This document shows positions 7,526 through 16,409 of a stretch of 64,000 bases of DNA, piece by piece; position 1 is the stretch's first letter, and each line of letters begins with the position of its first letter. A program made the translations under genes and the position numbers. Origin of the DNA: Bacillus fonticola (lineage in GTDB: Bacteria; Bacillota; Bacilli; Bacillales; JC228); assembly GCF_012955605.1 (NCBI RefSeq), contig NZ_CP052135.1, positions 837,501 to 901,500 on the forward strand. Reading direction: 5' to 3'. The notes beneath the pieces were generated by a model, which worked only from the letters and a program-made list of their open reading frames with translations, had not been told where the DNA came from and searched no databases.

Positions 7526-7561
7526 AAGAGTGTGGAATGAGTTAACATTTTCCACACTCTT
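7526..7561. terminator. bidirectional terminator hairpin
   Basis: A 12-bp perfect stem AAGAGTGTGGAA (7526-7537) / TTCCACACTCTT (7550-7561) lies between the convergent exporter and katE, with A-rich and T-rich flanks on both sides. Confidence 0.8.
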
Positions 7562-7566
7562 CATCC

Positions 7567-7707
7567 CATCAAACAACTAAAATTTTATCGATCAAATCAT
7601 ATGGGTTATCCATCAAACGACTTGAGTTTGTCCATCAAACCACCGGAGTTCTCCATCAAATCACTGAATTTGTCCATCAAATCATCTAAATTATCCATCA
7701 AACCTTT
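7567..7707. repeat. degenerate 21-bp tandem array (about 7 units)
   Basis: The core (T)CCATCAAAYCA recurs at 7567, 7590, 7611, 7633, 7654, 7675 and 7696, so the spacing is 21-23 bp and settles at 21. Variable bases lie between cores. Several units contain the dyad TTTG-N5-CAAA. It fills the space between the terminator and the katE stop codon, so it is transcribed as the katE 3' region. Confidence 0.85.
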
Positions 7708-7715
7708 TGGTGGGG

Positions 7716-9836
7716 TTAAACCTGCCGCTCCCAATGGCGATGCTGTGCGACGGCGTTCGTAAATCCTTCACTAAAGGACTTCATGTCTTTCATGTTACGC
7801 ATGGTGACTATTCCTTTGTCTGAAAATAATTCTGCCGTATTGTCAGATCCCGCTGTTTTAACGCCTTGAATTTCTGTTGAGGCAAGTAGGTCGATTCCTT
7901 CGTTCGTGGCACCGATTGTTTTGGCGTGTTTGAAGGCATCGTTAATGAAGTGTAAGGCGTCTTTTTGCCCCATTAAATTCTCCACGCTTTTTTTGCCTCC
8001 GGTGACGTAAACGGCATCGTACATAATAGATCCTGTTGTTAGGAAAGTTTTGGTCACTTCTAGTTGCTGGTCGTCTGCACAGGTGATCATTCCTAAGTTT
8101 TTGCTAATGATGTCCGTGTGTATTCCTGCTCTATGTACTCCTTCCATAAACTTGGTCACTTCAGGGTAGTTAAAGCCGTTTTCAGCTAGGATGGCGACTT
8201 TTCTCGTTCCGGCGTCTTTGACTGTGCCTACTTGGCTTACGGCCGGTGACGTATCCGTAACACCTGATCCACCTGGAGTTTTAGGTGCGTCTACGCCTAC
8301 ACCTGCAGCAATTTGGATAGCTAGCTGTCCGTCGACGTTGTTGAACATGTCCACTACACGTTGTTTAATTTGTTTATCTTTGACCTTGCCGATTTCAAAA
8401 TGAAAGGCATCAATAATATGTTGTTTTTCTGGATCAGACATACTGTTCCAGAAGAGAGTGGTTTGTTTGAAATGATCTTTGAAGCTATCGCTACGTTTAC
8501 GAATTTTTTTGCCTTCCACTTTCTCAACGTGGTGCACGTAACCATTCTCAGCTTCTGATGCGGGTTCCGGCGAATTCCCTTGCATGGTATTCGGTGAATA
8601 GCTCACTTTTCCCTGATCGATCGTCATACGGTGGTACCCATCCCGTTGGTTGTTGTTTACAGGAGCGACCGGGCGATTAATCGGTATCTCGTGAAAGTTC
8701 GGACCACCTAAACGGATGAGCTGGGTATCTGTATAGGAAAAGAGTCGTCCTTGTAATAAAGGATCGTTACTAAAGTCGATTCCAGCTACTACGTTGCCAG
8801 GGTGAAACGCTACTTGTTCCGTTTCCGCAAAAAAGTTATCTTGGTTCTTATTCAAAGTCATTTTACCAATGATTTTGACTGGAACCACTTCCTCAGGCCA
8901 AAACTTCGTTGCATCGAGGATATCAAAGTCAAAGCTAAACTCATCCTCTTCCTCTATGAGTTGAATCCCAAGTTCGTATTCAGGGTATTCGCCCATGTTA
9001 ATAGCATCCCATAAGTCTCGTCGCAAGTAATCGGGATCTTTACCGGCTAACTTTTGAGCCTCGTCCCAAACGAGAGAGTGAACACCGAGTTTAGGTTTCC
9101 AGTGGAATCTGACAAAGCGTGCTTTCCCTTGCTCATTGATGAGCCTGAACGTATTGATACTGAAGCCTTCCATCATGCGAAGGCTTCGAGTGATTCCTCT
9201 GTCAGAGAGAAGCCATAGGGTATTGTGAGCAGTTTCTGGTGTGCTGACGACAAAGTCCCAAAAAGTATCATGGGCCGAAGAGGCTTGAGGTATTTCATTA
9301 TCAGGCTCTGGTTTAATCGCGTGGATCAAATCAGGAAATTTCATACCGTCTTGAATGAAGAAGACTGGTGTATTATTCCCGACCAAATCGTAGTTGCCAT
9401 CCTCTGTATAAAACTTCGTTGCAAAACCTCTTATATCGCGTACAGTGTCTGCTGAACCCCTTGAACCGACCACATTAGAGAAACGAACAAACACAGGTGT
9501 CTTCACGGATGGATCTTGTAGAAATTTGGCCTTCGTAAATTCAGCCATGGGCTCGTACACTTGAAAGTAGCCGTGCGCAGCGGAACCTCTAGCGTGGACA
9601 ACGCGTTCTGGAATACGCTCGTGATCGAAGTGGGTCATCTTTTCACGGAAATGGAAATCTTCCATTAAAGTCGGACCTCGGTCGCCAGCTTTGAGGGAAT
9701 CGTCAGTATTGGAAACACGTACCCCTTGATCTGTTGTTAGCTTCTCGCCACCGTGGTTCGAGCGGAAATTTTCGAGTTGTTCATCTTTACTGTTCTTTTG
9801 TGGAGTAGATTTATTTTGTTGCTTGCCGTTGTCCAT
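7716..9836 (-). CDS. katE: large-subunit catalase KatE (HPII type)
   Basis: Haem catalase (2 H2O2 -> 2 H2O + O2). 706 residues, the long HPII class: a catalase core with active-site His81 in [11 protein letters not shown], the distal Asn in [10 protein letters not shown] and the proximal haem Tyr in [15 protein letters not shown], followed by a flavodoxin/GATase-like C-terminal domain from about residue 550 ([15 protein letters not shown]). RBS GGGAAGGGA precedes ATG. In B. subtilis KatE is a sigma-B general stress catalase; I did not find a convincing sigma-B promoter here. A second, shorter catalase is at 57.4 kb. Confidence 0.97.
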   Translation of the reverse strand: MDNGKQQNKSTPQKNSKDEQLENFRSNHGGEKLTTDQGVRVSNTDDSLKAGDRGPTLMEDFHFREKMTHFDHERIPERVVHARGSAAHGYFQVYEPMAEFTKAKFLQDPSVKTPVFVRFSNVVGSRGSADTVRDIRGFATKFYTEDGNYDLVGNNTPVFFIQDGMKFPDLIHAIKPEPDNEIPQASSAHDTFWDFVVSTPETAHNTLWLLSDRGITRSLRMMEGFSINTFRLINEQGKARFVRFHWKPKLGVHSLVWDEAQKLAGKDPDYLRRDLWDAINMGEYPEYELGIQLIEEEDEFSFDFDILDATKFWPEEVVPVKIIGKMTLNKNQDNFFAETEQVAFHPGNVVAGIDFSNDPLLQGRLFSYTDTQLIRLGGPNFHEIPINRPVAPVNNNQRDGYHRMTIDQGKVSYSPNTMQGNSPEPASEAENGYVHHVEKVEGKKIRKRSDSFKDHFKQTTLFWNSMSDPEKQHIIDAFHFEIGKVKDKQIKQRVVDMFNNVDGQLAIQIAAGVGVDAPKTPGGSGVTDTSPAVSQVGTVKDAGTRKVAILAENGFNYPEVTKFMEGVHRAGIHTDIISKNLGMITCADDQQLEVTKTFLTTGSIMYDAVYVTGGKKSVENLMGQKDALHFINDAFKHAKTIGATNEGIDLLASTEIQGVKTAGSDNTAELFSDKGIVTMRNMKDMKSFSEGFTNAVAQHRHWERQV

Positions 9837-9951
9837 TTTTCATCCCTTCCCATCTGTGTGGCGTGTAACTTTTGAGGTGGAATTTACCACACTACTATTA
9901 TCTCTTCCCCTTTATGTTTTATACTTAAATTTGGAAAGGAGAGGACGGAAT

Positions 9952-10494
9952 TTGGGCCATATGTATCTCGTTAGACATTGTCAGGCGGAGGGTCAAGCGC
10001 CTGAGGCAATACTTACTAAAAAGGGTAGAGAACAGGCGGAAGAGCTAGCTGATTATCTCGGTGAACTAAAAATTGAACGAATCATCTCTAGTCCGTATGT
10101 GAGAGCCTTGCAATCTATTGAACCTTTGGCAAATAGTGTAGGGATAGGCATAGAAGAAGATGAACGTCTATCTGAAAGGGTACTTGCTCCGGAACCGCAT
10201 CCAGACTGGCTGATGCTGTTGCAAAAGTCATTTGATGATCTTGACTTTTGTGTGGACGGTGGTGAGTCTAGTAGGGAAGCTATGGAAAGAGCCGTTGCCG
10301 TGTTACAGGACGCTAAAGAGTTGAGTAAAGGAAATGTAGTGATGGTGACGCATGGGAATCTATTATCACTATTACTCAAATATTTTAATGAGGATGTTGG
10401 ATTTAACGAATGGGAGAGGTTGAGCAATCCTGATTTGTATTCTGTCTCTTTCTCGGGTGAAGGTACGTGTAAGGTTGTGCACATTGATTTGTAA
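9952..10494 (+). CDS. histidine phosphatase superfamily protein
   Basis: About 180 residues with the phosphoglycerate-mutase-like fold: YLVRHCQAEG at the N-terminus (His nucleophile, with C where RHG is usual), SSPYVRALQS with the second Arg, and VVMVTHGNLL with the second catalytic His. The substrate is unknown; the small size fits a broad phosphatase rather than glycolytic PGAM. TTG 9952 is preferred (spacing to AAAGGAGAGG); ATG 9961 is the alternative. Divergent from katE. Confidence 0.8.
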   Translation: MGHMYLVRHCQAEGQAPEAILTKKGREQAEELADYLGELKIERIISSPYVRALQSIEPLANSVGIGIEEDERLSERVLAPEPHPDWLMLLQKSFDDLDFCVDGGESSREAMERAVAVLQDAKELSKGNVVMVTHGNLLSLLLKYFNEDVGFNEWERLSNPDLYSVSFSGEGTCKVVHIDL

Positions 10495-10500
10495 CAAGAG

Positions 10501-10530
10501 AGTAGGGGGCTTGCGTTGCGGCCCCCTACT
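10501..10530. terminator. hairpin between convergent genes
   Basis: A perfect 10-bp stem AGTAGGGGGC / GCCCCCTACT with a 10-nt loop but no good T-run on either strand. Probable weak bidirectional terminator. Confidence 0.5.
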
Positions 10531-10541
10531 AAATTGGTATT

Positions 10542-11519
10542 TTAGCTAGTAATCGTTTCTCCGAAAATCTCATCCATCCGTTTGCGACCAACTCTAACCT
10601 CACTCGTCATCTCGTCGAATAGCTCTTGAACGGTAGGCACATGGTTGATGAGCCCCGCTACTTGGCCTGCCCAACCAAAGCCTGCTGCTTCGTTTCCGTC
10701 GTAAATATATTTGCAGTTTGCCATTCCGCTAATCATCTCTTTTAAATCCTCGTAAGTGGCGCCTGCTTGCTCGCGGGCGATAATTCCTTCGGTGAAGTCG
10801 GTTTTTAATACGCGTCCTGGTGAGCCTAACGTTTTCTTAATAATCACGGTGTCTGTTTCCTTTGCAGAGATAACAGCTTGTTTGTAAGCCTCACTAGCGT
10901 GAACACATTCCTGAGTAGCGATAAACCTGGTCCCCATTTCTATTCCTTCTGCACCGAGTGAAAGGGCTGCTAGCAACCCGCTACCTGTGCCGATGCCTCC
11001 ACTCGCTAGTACGGGTATCGATACGGACTCAACGACACGGGGGATGAGCACCATCGTGCCAATATCGTCGCGGCCGAGGTGTCCGCCGCCTTCCTGACCT
11101 ACAGCCATGACGGCATCTGCACCAAGCTCTTCTGCCTTTTGCGCGTGTCTGACCCCTGACACTAGGACGAGTGTACGAATATTTTCTCCTTCTAATCTCT
11201 CAAAAATAGGCTTGGGATTGGCGCCAGTGATCGAGATGGCGGGAACCTGCTCGGCAATCGCCGCTTCGAGTAGTTCTTTATACTGCCCATCATGCCTTCC
11301 GATGGCAAAATTCACTCCAAAAGGTTTGTCGGTGAGCGTTCGTACTTTGCGGATTTCCTCTCGTAGTCTATCAGGGGTACGTAGCGTCATTGCCGTAATT
11401 TGTCCGAGGCCACCTGAATTGGAAACAGCAGCTGCTAGTTCAGCGTAAGCTAAGTACGCGAGCCCACCTTGTACGATCGGATAGGTAATGCCAAATAGGT
11501 CTGTTACACGTGTTTTCAT
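10542..11519 (-). CDS. nitronate monooxygenase / FabK-like FMN oxidoreductase
   Basis: FMN-dependent TIM-barrel of the 2-nitropropane dioxygenase family (325 residues from ATG 11519, RBS GGGAGAGGGA). Visible motifs: IVQGGLAYLAYAELAAAVSN at the start, GQEGGGHLG (substrate region) and ASGGIGTGSGLLAALSLGAEG (FMN phosphate). The family oxidises alkyl nitronates such as propionate 3-nitronate, and some members are enoyl-ACP reductases. The H in the GGHxG motif favours nitronate monooxygenase. The upstream in-frame extension to 11669 lacks an RBS and crosses a terminator hairpin, so it is rejected. Confidence 0.87.
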   Translation of the reverse strand: MKTRVTDLFGITYPIVQGGLAYLAYAELAAAVSNSGGLGQITAMTLRTPDRLREEIRKVRTLTDKPFGVNFAIGRHDGQYKELLEAAIAEQVPAISITGANPKPIFERLEGENIRTLVLVSGVRHAQKAEELGADAVMAVGQEGGGHLGRDDIGTMVLIPRVVESVSIPVLASGGIGTGSGLLAALSLGAEGIEMGTRFIATQECVHASEAYKQAVISAKETDTVIIKKTLGSPGRVLKTDFTEGIIAREQAGATYEDLKEMISGMANCKYIYDGNEAAGFGWAGQVAGLINHVPTVQELFDEMTSEVRVGRKRMDEIFGETITS

Positions 11520-11599
11520 CTTCCCTCTCCCTTCCTTCTTCTGGTTGCGTTTCCTTATTCGCCTTGTAAGTGGGGAATTCCTGTTTCGAATTTGCGTTA

Positions 11600-11638
11600 A
11601 AACAGACCAGCCCTTGTGCACCCTTCTTAAAAGGGCTG
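11600..11638 (-). terminator. terminator after the acyl-CoA thioesterase gene
   Basis: Stem CAGCCCTT/AAGGGCTG (8 bp) followed on the minus strand by GTCTGTTTT. Confidence 0.6.
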
Positions 11639-11653
11639 AAAACAGCTTCCACG

Positions 11654-12172
11654 TCACATTTTTTCCCAAGACTTTTGTAATGAAATAAACGCGGCGAGCT
11701 CATTGCTTTCTTTTCTTCTGTTTTTACGAATCGTAGCTCGATCTACTCCTGTTTCAAAAAGTTTCTTTTCCTCTTCTGTTTCTGGCATAACGGTCGGTAC
11801 AGCAGTCGGATTCCCTTGTTCGTCGAGTGAGACAAAGGTAAGAAAAGCCGTTGTCGCGATTTTTCGCTCGCCTGACATTAGATTTTCCTTAATGACTTTG
11901 ACAAAGATCTCCATCGATGTTCTCCCTGTATAAGTGACAAATGCTTCAATAGAGACAGCATCCGTCGGCTCAATCGCATGTAAAAAGTCAACGGAATCTG
12001 TGGAGGCTGTGACGACTTCTGTACGGCAATGTCTCCTGGCGGCAATGGAAGCGACAGCATCAATCCGTTTCATTAACACACCACCGAATAAAGTGTGGTG
12101 GTTGTTCGTGTCGTTGGGGAGTACTAAGTCTGTTTGCACGACTCTAGACTCTTTGCAATATTTTTCTGCCAT
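11654..12172 (-). CDS. hotdog-fold acyl-CoA thioesterase (YkhA type)
   Basis: 172 residues of the acyl-CoA hydrolase family. NDTNNHHTLFGGVLMKRIDAV carries the catalytic Asn/Asp and the FGG helix start, and TASTDSVDFLHAI forms the central strand. It hydrolyses medium or long acyl-CoA in the cytoplasm. Monocistronic, with RBS AAAGGTG. Confidence 0.9.
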   Translation of the reverse strand: MAEKYCKESRVVQTDLVLPNDTNNHHTLFGGVLMKRIDAVASIAARRHCRTEVVTASTDSVDFLHAIEPTDAVSIEAFVTYTGRTSMEIFVKVIKENLMSGERKIATTAFLTFVSLDEQGNPTAVPTVMPETEEEKKLFETGVDRATIRKNRRKESNELAAFISLQKSWEKM

Positions 12173-12280
12173 GATGTCAGCACCTTTTCTATAGTTTATT
12201 CTTCTGTTAGTTCAATCTATATCCATTGGAAGCTGTCGGAATACACTTTTGTTTTTTTGCAGAGTTTCATAAAAAAAGGA

Positions 12281-12309
12281 TTGACTTGGTGGCGATCACA
12301 ATATATAAT
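12281..12309 (+). promoter_or_regulatory. strong sigma-A promoter of tRNA-Gly(TCC)
   Basis: TTGACT (12281-12286), 17 bp, TATAAT (12304-12309), about 25 nt before the tRNA. Confidence 0.88.
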
Positions 12310-12334
12310 AGAATGTGTTCCTTAGAAAATATAT

Positions 12335-12408
12335 GCGGGTGTAGTTTAGTGGTAAAACCTCAGCCTTCCAAGCTGATGATGTGAGTTCGATTCTCATCAC
12401 CCGCTCCA
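12335..12408 (+). tRNA. tRNA-Gly (TCC)
   Basis: Complete 74-nt cloverleaf, acceptor GCGGGTG/CACCCGC, anticodon TCC at 12367-12369, encoded CCA. Solitary gene with its own promoter and terminator. Confidence 0.97.
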
Positions 12409-12420
12409 TATGATCTTTCA

Positions 12421-12455
12421 CGTTTGTGCTCAAGAAGGGCAGCAAGCGTTTTTTT
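12421..12455 (+). terminator. terminator of tRNA-Gly(TCC)
   Basis: Imperfect stem CGTTTGTGCT / AGCAAGCG followed by seven T. Confidence 0.75.
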
Positions 12456-12483
12456 GTGCCTGTTTTTACCCTGTGAGTTAGAG

Positions 12484-12866
12484 AGATAAGAGCGTTAATC
12501 CGGGTTTAAGAGCGTTAATCCCGAGATAAGAGCGTTAATCTAGGTTTAAGAGCGTTAATCCCGAGATAAGAGCGTTAATCTAGGTTTAAGAGCGTTAATC
12601 CCGAGATAAGAGCGTTAATCTGGGTTTAAGAGCGTTAATCCCGAGATAAGAGCGTTAATCTAGGTTTAAGAGCGTTAATCCCGAGATAAGAGCGTTAATC
12701 TAGGTTTAAGAGCGTTAATCCGGGTTTAAGAGCGTTAATCCCGAGATAAGAGCGTTAATCTGGGTTTAAGAGCGTTAATCCCGAAATAAGAGCGTTAATC
12801 TGGGTTTTAAGAGCGTTAATCCCGAGATAAGAGCGTTAATCCGGGTTTAAGAGCGTTAATCCCGGT
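12484..12866. repeat. 20-bp tandem array, 19 units, alternating A/B
   Basis: The invariant core TAAGAGCGTTAATC plus 6 variable bases makes a 20-bp unit. The 6-mer mostly alternates CCGAGA with TAGGTT/TGGGTT/CGGGTT, so the array is largely a 40-bp higher-order repeat. One unit near 12806 has a 1-bp insertion. The array ends exactly at the stop codon of the minus-strand gene at 12867. No ORF, no spacers, no cas genes. Confidence 0.95.
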
Positions 12867-13544
12867 TCAATGTACATTAACTTTGTAAGCTGTGTGAGTG
12901 GCTTGTCCACCGTGTACTTGGGTGAACATGTTTGCCCACGATTCAAGTAGTCTGTCTGCTTGTTCTTGAGAAAAACTTGGCGGGAGAAAGCCTATTTGCA
13001 AAGCGCTAGTCGTTTTTTCAGTAACGGCTGTTCTTTGTGAGTCGACATATGGACTGCCAAAAGGGCCACGATCGTCTGCAAGAATTGGCCATCCTGTAAG
13101 GGTAACCTCTCTTCCATTTAAGGCTGGCATGCTGTCTTCTTCTGTTCCCAGTCGTATAGTGACGTTGCCAACTGTTTTGGCGCGATCGTAGCATCCTACA
13201 GGAAGACCGTATTGCATCGAAAATAAATTGTTCACGTCTACAGCGGAATGTGGTCCCGAAAGCTGGGCTTCTTTCTTTACTCTGCGCAACAAACTCTCAG
13301 CGGAATGTCTGTATCGACTAACGGAAACGCTGTTTTGTTTCAACAAGTCACGCCACTCTTGGACAGCGCCTCTAGTTGTCACTTCCTGCTCCTGTAATTC
13401 TGTATGTGTCGTCTCCAGAAAGAAGTGAAGCCGCCCCTTCAGCATGGACGGTGTTTCTCCTACAGTAATGCCTTCATAAAAAATTGCCCCAAACAAACAA
13501 CCTGGATAAGATTTTTGTAAGGATGGGTGCACGGTCAGTTCCAT
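12867..13544 (-). CDS. stand-alone B3/B4 tRNA-binding domain protein
   Basis: 225-residue protein resembling the B3/B4 domain of phenylalanyl-tRNA synthetase beta (editing domain). Recognisable segments are SRYRHSAESLLRRV, SAVDVNNLFSMQ and LPVGCYDRAK. Free-standing members are presumed trans-editing or tRNA-binding proteins, but the specificity of this one is unknown. RBS GGGGAGGG before ATG 13544. The adjacent queG is also a tRNA-related gene, transcribed divergently. The stop codon abuts the tandem array. Confidence 0.78.
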   Translation of the reverse strand: MELTVHPSLQKSYPGCLFGAIFYEGITVGETPSMLKGRLHFFLETTHTELQEQEVTTRGAVQEWRDLLKQNSVSVSRYRHSAESLLRRVKKEAQLSGPHSAVDVNNLFSMQYGLPVGCYDRAKTVGNVTIRLGTEEDSMPALNGREVTLTGWPILADDRGPFGSPYVDSQRTAVTEKTTSALQIGFLPPSFSQEQADRLLESWANMFTQVHGGQATHTAYKVNVH

Positions 13545-13621
13545 AAGTTTCCCTCCCCATTTTACTTACAAGTAGTTTATCATAGATGACAAACAGACGT
13601 TAGGAAAGGAGGTTTGGTGTG

Positions 13622-14755
13622 ATGGATTTTGCAGCTTTGAAAGAAGAGGTCATTGCGTATAGTCGTTCGATCGGAATCGATAAGATTGGCTTTGCTGAAA
13701 CAAAACCGTTTGATGAGTTGAAGAACCACTTGCTACGTCAGCAAGAGCTGGACTATGCGTCAGGCTTTGAGGAGCCGGACATTGAGAAGCGGGTTGACCC
13801 AGAGAAGACGTTTCAGCAGCCGCGTTCTATCATTGCGATCGCGCTAGCTTATCCTTCCAAATTAGAAGGGGCACCGCAAAGTAAACGCGGGGAGCGACGA
13901 GGGTTATTTTGTCGTGCATCGTGGGGAGAGGATTACCATCACGTACTACGACGAAAATTAAAACAGTTGGAAACGTATTTGGCTGAGCGCGTTCCACATG
14001 CAAGGTTTCGGTCAATGGTCGACACAGGAGAGCTTTCTGATCGGGCTGTAGCTGAGCGAGCGGGAATTGGGTGGAGTGCGAAAAACTGCGCGATTATTAC
14101 GGAAGAATTCGGTTCCTACGTATACTTAGGCGAAATGATTACGAACCTTCCGTTTGCGCCGGATGAACCGATGGAAGATCAATGCGGAGATTGTACGATT
14201 TGTATTGACGCTTGTCCGACTGGAGCGCTTATCGAAGGTGGACAACTGAATGCAAAACGCTGTATCGCTTATTTAACGCAAACGAAGGATTTTCTCCCAG
14301 ACGAGTTTAGAAGTAAGCTCGGAAATCGTTTGTACGGCTGTGACACGTGTCAGCTCGTTTGCCCGAAGAACAAAGGAAAGCATACCGCACACCAAATCGA
14401 CTTTCTGCCAGATCCGGAAAAGGTGAAGCCACTGTTGGAGCCGCTACTGACGATGTCCAACAGAGATTTCCGCGATACGTACGGAACGATGGCTGGTTCT
14501 TGGCGTGGGAAAAAGCCGATTCAACGTAACGCGATTTTAGCTCTTGCACATTACAAAGCTGAAGAAGCAGAGGGTACTTTAGTACAAGTCATGCAAGAGG
14601 ATCCACGACCGGTGATTCGCGGAACGGCGGCTTGGGCACTTGGAAAGATCGGAACCGAGACGGGCAAAGAGGAGATTCTTTTTGCGAAAGGGAGAGAAAC
14701 CGACTCGAGCGTACTTGCAGAGATGGATAAGGGACTTGCGTTTTACTCTAAATAA
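13622..14755 (+). CDS. queG: epoxyqueuosine reductase QueG
   Basis: Cobalamin- and iron-sulfur-dependent reductase for the last step of queuosine synthesis in tRNA anticodons. 377 residues: N-terminal DUF1730 region with the B12-site (RSMVDTGELSDRAVAERAGIG is typical), two 4Fe-4S clusters from CGDCTICIDACPTGA and CDTCQLVCPKN, and a C-terminal HEAT-like PBS segment. ATG 13622 is 8 nt from AAAGGAGGT; GTG 13619 is too close. The order queG-amidase-trmL matches yhbA-yhbB-cspR in B. subtilis as I recall it. Confidence 0.96.
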   Translation: MDFAALKEEVIAYSRSIGIDKIGFAETKPFDELKNHLLRQQELDYASGFEEPDIEKRVDPEKTFQQPRSIIAIALAYPSKLEGAPQSKRGERRGLFCRASWGEDYHHVLRRKLKQLETYLAERVPHARFRSMVDTGELSDRAVAERAGIGWSAKNCAIITEEFGSYVYLGEMITNLPFAPDEPMEDQCGDCTICIDACPTGALIEGGQLNAKRCIAYLTQTKDFLPDEFRSKLGNRLYGCDTCQLVCPKNKGKHTAHQIDFLPDPEKVKPLLEPLLTMSNRDFRDTYGTMAGSWRGKKPIQRNAILALAHYKAEEAEGTLVQVMQEDPRPVIRGTAAWALGKIGTETGKEEILFAKGRETDSSVLAEMDKGLAFYSK

Positions 14756-14801
14756 CAAAATTTAAAGTGGACAACGTCGAAGCGCCCACCTCTGACATAT
14801 A

Positions 14802-14858
14802 GATAAAGGATGAAGGGCTAAAAACGCTAACGCCTTTCTAACCCACATCGTGTGGGTC
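14802..14858. repeat. short copy of a dispersed hairpin element
   Basis: Carries CGCCTTTCTAACCCAC and the small hairpin CCCACATCGTGTGGG. Nearly the same string recurs at 60.89 kb and, with a GTCCT loop, at 63.62 kb; its reverse complement is partly present at 28.93 kb. It lies in the queG-amidase spacer. Confidence 0.65.
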
Positions 14859-14875
14859 CGATGGGGAGGGGTTCG

Positions 14876-15769
14876 ATGAAAGAACAGCTGCAAGCCTTTA
14901 TCACACATTATGTCGAGCAGGCGGTGTCCAATGAGCCGTCTGAACGTTACGGTCTGTATCACTTGGAGACGTTGGAGCGCAAGAAATGGTCTTTACAAGA
15001 ACGAAACGCTGAAATTGTGAAAGCGAGGGCAAAAGGTGCCATTGACCGGATTGATGAGCAGGACGAAGTGCAGGAAGTGTATTATTGGTTGCACCATCAT
15101 TGGTTGATTCGTCAAAAAGATCATTTCTACGTAGAAGAAGCTTTGGAGAAACGGAAAGCAGAATTTTACCGCGAACAGCTGATGGACGATGCGATTCTTC
15201 CATTGGCTGAATCAGCTCCTGAGGATCCCGCATCGACAACACTCGATGAGTTAGATGTAACCGATCCAGTCATACGTGCTCCTTTTACGTACGATAGAAG
15301 AAAGGCTGTTCAATATGCAGAACGCTGGTGGAACAGCTATAACCCGAAGTACGAACAGTTTGAAAACGACTGTACCAATTTCATCTCTCAGTGCTTACAC
15401 GAGGGAGGCGCCCCGATGCGTGGGTATCCGAATCGGGGCTCGGGCTGGTGGATGCAAAATAATAACTGGAGCTACAGCTGGTCTGTTGCCCACAGTTTGA
15501 AAAATTACTTAGCAAATTCCACGACCGGATTGCGTGCAAAAGAAGTGTCGAGTGCAAGAGAGCTAAAACTTGGGGACGTCATATGTTATGATTTTGAAGG
15601 GGACGGCAGGTACAATCACAATACGATTGTGACCGCAAAGGATGCAAACGGAGAACCATTAGTGAACGCGCACACGTACAACAGTCGCAATCGCTATTGG
15701 GCGTACGAAGATTCTACAGCCTATACCCCAAACATACGTTACACATTTTTTACCATTGTAGACGATTGA
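14876..15769 (+). CDS. amidase-domain protein (YhbB-like)
   Basis: 297 residues: an N-terminal alpha-helical charged part, then a putative amidase domain (about 150-297) with NDCTNFISQCLHEGG (likely catalytic Cys), GWWMQNNNWSYSW and NAHTYNSRNRYW (likely His). No signal peptide is seen, so it may act in the cytoplasm or mother cell, as other members next to sporulation genes. RBS GGGGAGGGG precedes ATG 14876. Ends 19 nt before trmL, so the two are probably cotranscribed. Confidence 0.82.
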   Translation: MKEQLQAFITHYVEQAVSNEPSERYGLYHLETLERKKWSLQERNAEIVKARAKGAIDRIDEQDEVQEVYYWLHHHWLIRQKDHFYVEEALEKRKAEFYREQLMDDAILPLAESAPEDPASTTLDELDVTDPVIRAPFTYDRRKAVQYAERWWNSYNPKYEQFENDCTNFISQCLHEGGAPMRGYPNRGSGWWMQNNNWSYSWSVAHSLKNYLANSTTGLRAKEVSSARELKLGDVICYDFEGDGRYNHNTIVTAKDANGEPLVNAHTYNSRNRYWAYEDSTAYTPNIRYTFFTIVDD

Positions 15770-15788
15770 GAAAGAGGAGATAGTAGTT

Positions 15789-16262
15789 ATGGCATTACAC
15801 GTTGTTATGTATCAACCAGAAATCCCAGCTAATACAGGAAACATTGCCCGTACTTGTGCAGCAACAAACACCGACTTACACTTAATTCGTCCACTTGGCT
15901 TTTCCACAGACGACCGCATGCTAAAGCGTGCCGGTCTAGATTATTGGCAATACGTGAACGTCTCTTATTATGATGCTGTAGAAGAGTTATTTGAGCGATT
16001 TCCAGATGGCGAGTTTTATTTAGTAACAAAATTCGGTCAACAATACTACAGTGACTTCACATACGATTTTGGGAACAAAGACGTATTCTTCGTGTTTGGC
16101 CGTGAAACGAACGGTTTGCCGCCGGAATTGATCGAAGCACATAAAGAACGGGCATTGCGTTTACCGATGACAGATCAAGTGCGCGCACTCAATGTGTCGA
16201 ACACGGCAGCCATTTTAATTTATGAGGCCCTTCGTCAACAAGGATTTCCGGGGATGAAGTGA
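15789..16262 (+). CDS. trmL: tRNA (cytidine/uridine-34-2'-O)-methyltransferase TrmL
   Basis: SPOUT-class methyltransferase for the wobble ribose of tRNA-Leu isoacceptors. 157 residues with the trefoil-knot motifs: PEIPANTGNIARTCAA, VFGRETNGLP and LPMTDQVRALNVSNTAAI. RBS AGAGGAG. Shares its operon with the YhbB-like gene. Its known targets include tRNA-Leu(CAA), which is present at 1083. Confidence 0.96.
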   Translation: MALHVVMYQPEIPANTGNIARTCAATNTDLHLIRPLGFSTDDRMLKRAGLDYWQYVNVSYYDAVEELFERFPDGEFYLVTKFGQQYYSDFTYDFGNKDVFFVFGRETNGLPPELIEAHKERALRLPMTDQVRALNVSNTAAILIYEALRQQGFPGMK

Positions 16263-16266
16263 GAAG

Positions 16267-16304
16267 AACAGTGTAGTGAGGGGAACCTGGCTACGCTGTT
16301 TTTC
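16267..16304 (+). terminator. terminator after trmL
   Basis: Stem AACAGTGTAG/CTACGCTGTT (one G-T) followed by TTT. Confidence 0.75.
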
Positions 16305-16409
16305 ATTTTTGGTAGCAGTTATTTTGATGGATCTTCTATCGGAAAAGAGTAGGTTTCTTGCTTTCTAAGTGAAGAGTTGTAAAGATAGACGTAGAGGAGT
16401 GTGAGAGTC

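Noticed and set aside
9870-9895. GTGGAATTTACCAC palindrome between katE and the phosphatase gene
   Set aside because: Imperfect and without a match to an operator I know. Too weak to call.
11520-11669. N-terminal extension of the nitronate monooxygenase
   Set aside because: The extension crosses a terminator hairpin and lacks an RBS, whereas ATG 11519 has GGGAGAGGGA at the right distance and starts at the family's usual N-terminus.
12484-12866. CRISPR array
   Set aside because: Units are directly adjacent without unique spacers, only 20 bp, and no cas genes are present. The same holds for the arrays at 7567, 24022 and 32112.
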